Below, in pieces: positions 22,585 through 33,979 of a stretch of 64,000 bases of DNA. The stretch is from Trissonchulus latispiculum (taxonomy: Eukaryota > Nematoda > Enoplea > Enoplida > Ironidae): positions 1 through 64,000 of the forward strand of contig JASAND010006366.1 of assembly GCA_030248195.1 (NCBI GenBank). The letters are read 5' to 3'. How positions within the stretch are numbered: the first letter of the stretch is position 1; each line of letters opens with the position of its first letter. The position numbers were made by a program, and so were the translations under genes. The notes beneath the pieces are model-generated. The model was not told where the DNA came from. It made no database searches and saw only the letters and a program-made list of their open reading frames with translations.

Positions 22585-22630
22585 ACTTTGGTTTTTCAGG
22601 TCAGTTAAACATTTTTGACTTGTGTGAATC
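22585..22630 (+). promoter_or_regulatory. Acceptor-like site and short 5' UTR before the PRDX6 start codon
   Basis: GGTTTTTCAG ends at 22599, followed by 31 nt to the ATG at 22631. As for RPS25, this suggests a 5' UTR intron or trans-splicing. The true upstream exon or promoter is unknown. Confidence 0.5.
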
Positions 22631-25600
22631 ATGGGAGTCGGTATCAATCTCGGTGAGGAAGTGCCAAATTTTACTGCCGACTCCACAATCGGCCCGATCA
22701 GCTTTCATGACTATATCGGAGACGGGTATGTATTAGAGGCCTGCATTACGGCCCGCGGCCCGGCCCGGCCCGGCCCGGCCCGGCCCGCGGGCCGGGCCGG
22801 GCGGGCCGACGACCAAAGTTCACCGGCCGGGCCGGGGCGCGGGCATAAACTCACGGGCCGGTCCGGGCCGCGTGACGACAGTCCGGCCCGCCATCAGTTT
22901 TTGAAAGATTTAACTATAAAATAGTAATTCATATTTTAGCTTAAAATGTTTTGTGTTTCCGTAATATGTTTCGTTCAAACTAACACTGATTTCCCGCAGT
23001 AACGTTAGCATTTTATTTTCATAAATAATACATGTATTTATCGTCACATCATTAATGTCAAATCCTCAGTTCGCCTAAGTAATTTTAGCGTTTACAATAT
23101 TAGAATATGAAACTTTGAAATAGGGCAATATATATATGGTATTAGTAACAGTGTAAGTATTTTATTTTCGTTTTGGTTAAGAAAACGATGCATTAACTTA
23201 GAAAAATCAAAGTTTTCAGTCTGTGGAGCAAAGATTTACTACTTCTTTAGAAATGAAAGTTTACTCCTTCTGCACAATTGCATCTTTCTAAAGTCCTCTA
23301 CTTCTAATTAGTTTAATTCTCGACTAATTCTTATAAAATGCGCACTTCACAAAATTTCATCTGGTTTAATAAAAGTACAATATTTAAATGTTGCCACTGT
23401 AACCTTTCAGGGAATTATCAGTTTTTTGTTTTTCTAGCGTTCCAGTCTTATATACGAAGTGTCAACATGAGGCAGTATCTTTTTGCTTTCATTTGTAGAA
23501 CGACAAAAATTATTTTGTCCTTAAAACTGCGTTTAAAAACCACTAAAACTCGAAAAATCAGTTTTTAGAAAACACACTTTTCCTAGAAAAAGCACTGAAA
23601 ACCAGAGATTCTGTTTTTAATAACCAAGATAAGACAATTATTTACGTAATTTTGCATTTAGGGACAAATGAAAAAATTTCGTGGCCCGGGCGGGCCGAAA
23701 ATTTGGACGGTCCGGGCCGGACCGGGCCGAAGCATCTGACGGGCCGGGCCGGGCCGGGCCGAAGCAGTTGACGGGCCGGGCCGGGCGGGCCGAGAAAGAT
23801 TTTTCACGGGCCGGGCCGGGCCGGGCCGCAAAAATTCGGCCCGTGCAGGCCTCTAGTATGTATATTGGAGAGGCTGCTTTTTAAATAACTAATAATGTTG
23901 TACACTGCACAGTAGATATTTAGCAATAAATTAGTATAAAGCTCCTGTGCATACAATAACCGTTGTTGAGAAAATAGCAAACAACACGACATTGTTTCAT
24001 CACTGTTTTATTGGTGTGTTTATATGGATAAAATTCAAATTCGTTTTCAAAGAAAATTATATATCGTCCGTTGTCACACACAACTACATGTCGCACAGTT
24101 ACATGGGGACGTACTAAATACATATGAGCAATAGTTCATAGTTCATATTGCTCTGTTGCTTTGGCTCCTTTCCTTTCCTTTCCTTTGGCTCTTTTCCTTT
24201 CCTTTCCTTTGGCTCCTTCCACCTCCACCCTCCGATTGGGGGGGGTCTCGCCAACAGTCAATCAGATTGCAGAAACCTCCCCTCCGCAGAATGAGCAAAA
24301 CTTAGCCTGCTTGAACTTTTAGGATACTCCACATGGGTACCACTTTCGGCTACCTCCCCCTACCAGATGGGGATGGGTATGCCTACGATGGAACATTCGC
24401 CTATTCTGGTCAGAACACCGTTATGCAACGCCAAAAGAGGAGCCCTAGCCCTCTACTGCCTTAGTCTTCTTGATATTAGAAAGAGTTTATAATAGGAAGA
24501 GTAAGACACTCAACTCTTCTTAAGGCCGTTTCACACGATCAAAGTTTGATCAAAGTTTTCTTTGTCAAACTTTGACGAACCAGGACTTTGATGGAAATTT
24601 GATGGTGTGAAACCCCGTCAAACTGGGCATCAAACTTTGATGAAACCATCAAAGTTCGCTTATTTGAAGAGCGACTCCATCAAAGAAATTTGATCAAATA
24701 GCCAATCAGAATGCAGGAATAACCCAGAAGAATTTCAGTGTATTGTTTACTTTTCTGTGTTTTTATTGTAGTATAAATAACACTGCTTCTTGTCCATCAC
24801 CCAAAATTCCACAAACGAGACGTCGACGATCTGCAAAATTCGCTGCACAAAGTTTGTTAAGAGGGTCCATCATGAAAAATTTTAGAAAGAAAGCCAACAA
24901 TCGGAAGAGGTCCTCTGGTTAAAAATACAAATCTAGAAAATTACAGACTGAACAGAATAATCACTTTGAAATTAGATTTAAAATCGTGTCAGAAAAATAC
25001 ATTTCTATTTCGAAGAGCTAATCAAATCGTGTTTTAGAAAACAATTGCAACAATAGTGCAAGCAAAACAATGTAATTTTGAAGTAACTGTCCGTCAAAGT
25101 TTGGCGCCAAATGTTTGAACGTGTGAAAGCAAGACTTTGACGCTTAAACTTTGACTCAAAGTTTTTTGACAAAGAAAACTTTGACCAAACTTTGATCGTG
25201 TGAAACGGCCTTTAAGGCCGGTTCACACGATCAAATTTTCATCAAATTAATTTGATCAAATTTGACCAAACTTGCAATTTGACCAAATTTGATGGTTTGA
25301 ACGGGCATCAAATTCTGTCAAATTTGCCATCAAATTGCTGTCAAACTATCAAATTGGTTTGGTCAGTGCGCAAAAACCATCAAATATTTGACGGCTTGTC
25401 CAATGACATTTTAGCACGTGGATCACGTGACCCTAAATCTATTTGAAGTATATATATAGCCTTTTGTTTTCTTCACACATGCAGTTTCTCTAGGGTCTTT
25501 CAACACAATGTGCAAAATTACAGGACTGTAACAGCATACACTTCCATTAAAGATACTTTTGATTTAATTTAAATGAATAAATAATTTTAAATTTTGCCAA

Positions 25601-28600
25601 ATGTTCAAAAAAATTGATGAAATATTTTATATTGAAAAATCGCGAATGAAAAGTTTTTGAAACTGTAAATTGTTTTAGATCTTTTTACCAACCTCTGACC
25701 TAAGGGCATTTAGGTTTGGGTTCAAAATCACATTGAGATAACAAAAAAAACGCTAGTTTGCGCTTTGACTAATCAGTTTCTACGCGCACAAATTCAAACT
25801 GGCGCCCAATGTGATCAAAATTTGGTCAAATTATTTGATGCAATTTTGACAGTGTAAACAGGCAATTTGATCAAATATTTTGCTGTCAAAAAATTTGATC
25901 AAATTTATTTGACGAGAATATTTGATCGTGTGAACCGGCCTTTAACGTACGTATTAAGCTTGTCAATATGCTCGAAACATTAAGGCCGAAATCTCGCTTC
26001 TCAGCGTCTAAACATACAACGCTGACATTTTTCAAACAACTTTCGCCAAATTAAATGCTATAACTTGAGCTAGGAAACTCTTACAGCAATAATTTATGTA
26101 TCATTATGTTTCGTGGAACGAGATCTTTTTAACGATATAAAAATTATATAGTTCGGCTCATCACTAGCGTAGCCAGAAAAAAATTTCGGAGGGGGGAATG
26201 CAAAATTTTTCCGGGGGGTCTGGGGGGCGGAGCCCCCCAGAAACTGAGAAATTTTTCTATTTCGTGACCTTTGTGGAATTTTTACAGAGCATTCGTTGAG
26301 ATTACAAAAATATTTAAGGCGCAGTGCCTGTTTAATGCACCTAAATAATGCAGAAGGTGGTCAAAGTAGACCAAATAGGGTAATTAGTACTCATTTTTTA
26401 GTGCGAAACACGTATTATAACGGTATAATACACTACACATATTTCGCGCCGAAGGCGCGAAAATTTTTTGAAAAATAGGCGTTTACACACGTGGCAGGAA
26501 AAAATTTCTGGGGGGCAACACCATTTCGGGGGGCATTCCCCCATTCCCCCCCCTGGCTACGCGCCTGTGGCTCATTCAATCTCTCACAAAACCGGCAATA
26601 AAACATACTTTCCACGTAAATTCTAGGAATTTCGTAATTTCTTAAAATGCCTTACGTTGAGACTTGAGAAGCCCCCCGAAATATCAGCATTAATATTTCG
26701 AGCATATTGCAAGCTTGAAACATTAATTAAAAAGTGCTGCTTATTATAAGCTTCCTTCCTATTATAAGCTCCTTGATATTAGCAAGAGTACATAATACAC
26801 AAGAGTATGACAGCAGGCATACTCTATGTATTATCAGCTTGACACATCCTCTGCACGCTAACGGCTGACCCCCCCCCCCCGCAAATTGGACCCTTCACTT
26901 CAAAAGAATTCGCGCGCTATACTTGTGTGCTAAAGCTCGAAGCAGACACAAAATTCGCGCACGTACTGCTTGTGTTTTCGAGCTTTAACACACAAGCATA
27001 GAGCGAGTGAGCGTACCCCCGTTTCGACTGGGTACCAATTTGCGGGGGGGGTCACTGGGGTCCAATTTGCGGGGGGGGGGGTCAGCCGTTAGCGTGCAGA
27101 GGATGTGTCAAGCTGATAATACATAGAGTATGCCTGCTGTCATACTCTTATGTATTATGTACTCTTGATATTAGTTAGCTAATGCAAAGCACGGAAATTA
27201 ACCATGTGGTATCATTGCGACGTCACTTGTTATTTAACTATTTTTTTAATTTTTTTCATCTGTTATGCATATATAATATTTTAGATGGGCCATTCTATTC
27301 TCACATCCTGCAGATTACACTCCAGTTTGTACCACAGAATTGAGCCGAGTTGCCATTCTTCATCCAGAATTCGAGAAACGTGGCATCAAACTTGTTGCCC
27401 TTTCAATTGACGGAGTGGATGTACATCATGGCTGGATTGAGGTTAGTCTAAAGATCTGCTTTCAATAGCAGCAGCTTAGCCTAAACATTTGTTCCTGGAT
27501 GCTTCTCCTTGAAAAGTTTTTAAATGTTGAAAATATTTAACTGACAAGAAAGATAAAGTTTTATCAGTGTCAAGTTTTATCCGCCTTCCTCCAGTTCAAA
27601 ACACATAAAGGAGACCAGATTGCAGCGCAATATTATAACGTAACGGTCAAGGGTTTTTGGTTACCAGAATGCAGTTTTGTATATTTTTAAACAGTGTGGA
27701 AGTATTAACACGATGGGCACGTTTCACACGGTTGTAAATATATTTAAAGATTTTCAGCCTTTGAATTTTTGAAACATTTCTTCACTCAGGCCTGTAAGCT
27801 CCGGAGGGATTGAGATTAATTTGTTTAAAGCCCGGTTCACACTAGGCAATCTGCAGGCAATCCAGTTGCCAGCAATTCAGGAGCAATGACAATATTGCCA
27901 GCAATGCACCCGTTCACACCAGTGATGGAACCGGGTCACTTAGGCTTGACCCGGTGACCCGGTTGAGCCCTGACCCGGTGACCCGGTTTTCCAGAATATT
28001 CCAAAATCTGCAAAAAATTTTTGATTTTGACTGGGAAGGCTAAATTTTTGGCTTCCATGTTCCATCACCACCTCAAAAAGAATAACTATGCCATGCATAT
28101 GCTTGCTCTATAGGTTTTTTGAAAAGTATTTACTAAGACTGTAGCATTTTTTTAAATAAATGCAGAAATGAGTTGGAAAACCAATAATTTATTCATCTGC
28201 GAATTTTTGGAAAATCGATCCATATAATGGTGAAAGTGTTCATGATTCATGAAATTGCTAAAGCTAAACAATAATCTGCCAGACGCAAACATATTCAAAC
28301 AAGTAGGAAAAATGCTCCTTGCAGTCGCATGTAAAATGCAATATGAGCTATGAGGGTCAACATTTAAATGTGTCAAGGACAAGATTTAAAACGTCTAATA
28401 TGAGCCAGCATCTAAATCGGTAAAGGACAAGCTGTAACTGGCTAATATGAGCCGCTACGTTTCTCTTGGGCTCATATTGACGCTCGCTGCCGTGGTTTCA
28501 ACGGCTTAACATCACGACGACATCTCCATTTTGCCTACAGACTCTTTACTTTTATTCACAAGTCTCTGAACAAATCCTCATCGATTTGCGTAATATCAAT

Positions 28601-31600
28601 AGCTTCATGTAATGTTTGGTTACAGATGTCCTGACTGAATCTAATTTTGCTAGCTCAAACACCGAATTTAAGGTATCTGAACACTTTATACAGCTAAAGT
28701 TCTCCCCTTTAAAGTTGTATTAGGTGGAATATATTTGGCATATACCAGTTTTGAAACACTGAAATACTAGAAACAAATGTATATATAAAGCTCCTGTAAA
28801 CCGGTATAGTCTTCACTATCGGCTGACTGTACATAGCATTTATACAACAAAATACACAACTCATCTGTAAAAATTTGATGTGTGCTTGTCCACGGTGTCG
28901 TACGATTGACTTTACTTATTGCATCAAGAGCACACGTATGTCAGGACAATTATGCATACGTATATATATGCGAATTTGAAAAGTGCAAAAGAGTTAACTC
29001 AACTTAGTATCCTCGCGTCAATATGAGCCCAAGAGAAACGTAGCGGCTCATATTAGCCAGTTACAGCTTGTCCTTTACCGATTTAGATGCTGGCTCATAT
29101 TAGACGTATTAAATCTTGTCCTTGACACATTTAAATGTTGACCCTCATAGCTTATATTGCATTTTACATGCGACTGCAAGGAGCATTTTTCCTACTTGTC
29201 CTTCTTCCAATTTTTGGGAGCGCTGCCTTGTTAAGGCTCCGAAACTCCGAAAAACGCTGTTTTAGGTGGTATGACCAATTCGCATGTCCAATAACATTTG
29301 TATGCCAAATGTCAGCCTTCCAGCTATCTCCAGTAGCTGGAACCAGGAACTGGTTCAACTTTGAACCAGTTGAACCAGATCTGGCCAGCCATGGGTCGGA
29401 TCCCCAAAATAGCACCACCAGTGAATTCCCCATGCCCAATAACCTTTGTATGCCAAATATCAGCCTTCCAGCTATGTCCAGTAGCTTGAACCAAGAACTG
29501 GTTCAACTTTGAACCAGATGAACCAGATCTGGCCAGCCTTGGGTCGGATCCCCAAAATAACACCACCAGTGAATTCCCCATGCCCAAAAACCTTTGTGTG
29601 CAAAAGATAAACCTTCCAGCTATCTCCTGTAGCTTGAACCAGGAACTGGTTCAACTTTGAACCAGATGAACCAAATCTGGCCAGCAATGGGTCGGATCCC
29701 CAAAATAACACCACCAGTGGATTCCCCATGCCCAATAACCTTTGTATGCCAAATATCAGCCTTCCAGCTATCTCCAGTAGCTTGAACCAGGAAATGGTTC
29801 AACTTTGAACCAGATGAAACAGATCTGGCCAGCCTTGGGTCGGATCCCCAAAATAACACCACCAGTGAATTCTCCATGCCCAATAACCTTTGTATGCCAA
29901 ATATCAGCCTTCCAGCGATCTCCAGTAGCTTGAACCAGGAACTGGTTCAACTTTGAAGCAGATGAACCAGATCTGGCCAGCCTTGGGTCGGATCCCCAAA
30001 ATAACACCACCAGTGAATTCCCCATGCCCAATAACCTTTGTATGCCAAATATCAGCCTTCCAGCTATCTCCAGTAGCTTGAACCAGGAACTGGTTCAACT
30101 TTGAACCAGATGAACCAGATCTGGCCAGCCTTGGGTCGGATCCCCAAAATAACACCACCAGTGAATTCCCCATGCCCAATAACCTTTGTATGCCAAATAT
30201 CAGCCTTCCAGCTATCTCCAGTAGCTTGAACCAGGAACTGGTTCAACTTTGAACCAGATGAACCAGATTTGGCCAGCCTTGAGTCGGATCCCCAAAATAA
30301 CACCACCAGTGAATTCCCCATGCCCAATAACCTTTGTATGCCAAATATCAGCCTTCCAGCTATCTCCAGTAGCTTGAACCAGGAACTGGTTCAACTTTGA
30401 ACCAGATGAAGCAGATCTGGCCAGCCTTGGGTCGGATCCCCAAAATAACACCACCAGTGAATTCCCCATGCCCAATAACCTTTGTATGCCAAATATCAGC
30501 CTTCCAGCTATCTCCAGTAGCTTGAACCAGGAACTGGTTCAACTTTGAACCAGATGAACCAGATCTGGCCAGCCATGGGTCGGATCCCCAAAATAACACC
30601 ACCAGTGGATTCCCCATGTCCAATGACCTTTGTATGCCAAATATCAGCCTTCCAGCTATCTCCAGTAGCTTGAACCAGGAACTGGTTCAACTTTGAAACA
30701 GTTGAACCAGATCTGGCCAGCCATGGGTCGGATCCCCAAAATAACACCACCAGTGAATTCCCCATGCCCAACAACCTTTGTATGCCAAATATCAGCCTTC
30801 CAGCTATCTCCAGCAGCTTGAACCAGGAACTGGTTCAACTTTGAACCAGTTGAACCAGATCTGGCCAGCCATGGGTCGGATCCCCAAAATAACACCACCA
30901 GTGAATTCCCCATGCCCAATAACCTTTGTATGCCAAATACCAGCCTTCCAGCTATCTCCAGTAGCTTGAACCAGGAACTGGTTCAACCTTGAACCAGTTG
31001 AACCAGATCTGGCCAGCCATGGGTCGGATCCCCAGAATAACACCACCAGTGAATTCCCCATGCCCAACAACCTTTGTATGCCAAATATCGGCCTTCCAGC
31101 TATCTCCAGTAGCTTGAACCAGGAACTGGTTCAACTTTGAACCAGATGAACCAGATCTGGCCAGCCTTGGGTCGGATCCCCAAAATAACACCACCAGTGA
31201 ATTCCCCATGCCCAATAACCTTTGTGTGCAAAAGATCAACCTTCCAGCTATCTCCTGTAGCTTGAACCAGGAACTGGTTCAACGTTGAACCAGTTGAACC
31301 AGATGAACCAGGCGAGATACGGCGTCGACAGTATGCTCATCGTGTTCAGCAACCCCGATTTACTATAAACGGGTACCATCCCAAGGCCGAAAAACGCTGT
31401 TTTATATGGTTTACAGACCATTTTCTTTGTTGACAGCTTGAACTTGGGGCTGGTTCACTGTTGAACCAGCTGAACCAGATGAACCAGGCGAGATACGGCG
31501 TCGGCACTATGCTCATCGTGTTCAGCGACCCCGATTTACTATATATGGGTGCCATTCCAAGGCCGAAAAACGCTATTTTAGACGACTTTTTGACAATTTT

Positions 31601-33940
31601 CTGTGTTGGGACCTCGAAAAATTTCTAAGTCCAAACGTCGATTTTTCTATTTTTGACCATCTGTAAAAATCGACCCAGAGCGAAATTCGGAAATCAAACA
31701 TAAACTTGATCTGGACCATCGCCTAGATAATCAAAAATTAGTATAGAAAAATTTTTCCTATGGGCCGTTTGAAAAATCGGTGTGCGCAAAAATCGCCCTA
31801 AAAAAGTGGTCGATACAGAGAAAAAAAACCCCCACTTTTAAACTTGTATCAAAAAGTCGATTTTTTCAAAGTTCATTTTTTCCGGGCAAGTTTGGTATCA
31901 TTCGAAAGCTCTTGGCCTGGAGATTTCAAAAATGTAAACTTTAGCTCTCAACTCCCTACCGTTAATTAGTTATGGCTAATTAACAGTTTCCCAAATCCGC
32001 AAAGTGCCTTTATAGCTCATATTATGAGGGGCGCTCCGCGCACCCTCATGATAACCTCAAGCTGCGAAAATGTACTAAAATCGAAAAAGACTAAATTATA
32101 AAAGCAAATTAATATTGCACATCGAACAAAAATTTAAGCTAACGTTTTAGCTTGGTAAGCCAAAAATTCAAAAACTTCTGAATATTCAAAAAACCGGGTC
32201 AAGACCGGGTCGAAGCTCTTGACCCGATGACCCGGTTCCATCTCTGGTTCACACTTCATCACCAATATTGCCGGCAATATAGCGGCAAATTTAAAATTAT
32301 AGTCTACTAACAATCTGTACGCGCCTTTTACATGTTTAATTGCCTCAAACCTTGCTCGCTGTCCTAGCAGATATTGCTGATTGACAGCAATATTGCAGGC
32401 AATTTTTACACTGTTCACACTAGCAATAAATAAGCAAATCTGTTGGCAATCATATTGCCGGCAATTATTGCCTAGTGTGAACCGGGCTTAAGGGAGGGGG
32501 GGCTACGAACTTCCAATAAAGTTCGATGTTGGAAAAGCTGCTAGTCTTTTGCCACGTAATAGTATTAGGTTTGGAGCAAACTAGTTTAAAGTTGGAAAGA
32601 ATTTCACGTATCGTAGCGTCCTGTGGAGCCTTCCCAAGTTGGTGTTGTCGGTCAGAAACTCGACATGACACACGTACAAACTTTCCCGTGTACTGAACGC
32701 TGTGTGCAACCCCGAGATAGTCCTGACATATATATAGTGCTTTGATATTATCGTGTAAAATAATCTTAGATGAATGTATACTTTTCTGTGTGATACGGTC
32801 AAAGTGCGAAAAATTGTGCTTGGTAGGTCCATACGGTGGCGTTTAACAAAGAACTTATGAGCGTTGGTTAATCTAATGAGCCCAAATTTTCTCCAATTAT
32901 TGCGGCAAGCATCTGCCTCAGCTTTGGTGAAAATTACGTGATTTCGTTAATCTCTGCGTTCACAGTGCAAGATTACGTTTCCGATATTGTTGCTGTTGTT
33001 TGGTTGCATTTCGAAGATGCGAGTCAATTACTCCAAAGTACTCTGGCAGAATCGTCTAAACTTTGCATATTACAAGCCAGTGACTGTACCAACTACAGGT
33101 ACAGAAGCTTATTCTCTAAGCCTCGCCCTAGTGTTTAGAAATGGTAGATTGCTTTCTCGAAGTACGGGTGAAGATCGTTGCAAAAAGCTCTAAGCCAGTT
33201 GTAAGCAGATACTGAACGAAGGAAGCATCATTTCGAAAAACAGATTTGTAAACAAGGTTGCACCGATGTCAAGAATGTTTAAACAGATCGAACCGTTTCA
33301 AATTGAAATTTTGACTTTGCGAGCTGGGTTGGAATTTAGGTATGAAGGTATCTACACTGACAATGATTTTTTTTCTGAAGAAATTTTCCGGCATGGTTCC
33401 CCCTGACGCCTGAATTTATAGCATCTTTTGACAACAGCGAGCTTTATTATTAAGTGTAGTTTAGCGAGCGCGAGCTTTATTATTAAGTGTAGTTTGTATT
33501 TACATCTGTGTATGTCGGAAGCTGTGCTAATTTTAGGATATAAAGAGCTACGGCAAGCTACCCAATATTCCTTATCCAATTCTTGCCGATGAAAAACGAG
33601 AGATTGCCACAAGATTTGGCATGTTAGATCCTGTGGAGAAGGACAAGAACAATATACCTTTGACGTGTAGAGGAGTAAGGATTACCAGATTTGTGGTATT
33701 TATATACGTAATAATCTAAGTATACAAATTGCATTTTTAACTCTTAATTTTTTCTATAATCGAACATCCATTGAAGTGGTTCTAGATTTATTCTCAGCTT
33801 CAGCAACTTTAACTGTAGAATAGAGTTTTTTCAGTCTGATCAACTTATAAAATTATTTGCGGTTTTTTACTCTTGATGCTGACTCCAAATTGTAACATAC
33901 TTATTATATATATATTATATATATATATATATAATATATA

Positions 33941-33979
<39 letters not shown>

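Larger units (their letters stand above)
27920..32246. mobile_element. hAT-like element, CAG.GATGGAACCGGGTCA family, 4.3 kb, nested
   Basis: Ends CAGTGATGGAACCGGGTCA and TGACCCGGTTCCATCTCTG are flanked by GTTCACAC (27912-27919 and 32247-32254). That TSD lies in a GGTTCACAC stretch of MITE C. It contains the foldback 28299-29199, a 148-bp satellite and a hairpin-ended repeat. A compact relative is at 58524-59264. Confidence 0.85.
27829..32488. mobile_element. PIF/Harbinger-like MITE C (GCAATATTGC-rich), split by a nested hAT
   Basis: Ends AGCCCGGTTCACACTAGGCA and its inverse, with TAA on both sides (27826-27828 and 32489-32491). Own sequence is only about 330 bp: 27829-27919 plus 32247-32488, rich in GGCAAT/ATTGCC. 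The rest is the insertion 27920-32246. It fills most of PRDX6 intron 2. Confidence 0.85.

Noticed and set aside
29164..31282. A family of near-identical 87-residue open frames on - every 148 bp
   Set aside because: 148 is not a multiple of 3, so the frame shifts from unit to unit and each frame covers almost two units. This is a by-product of a stop-poor satellite, not a protein family.
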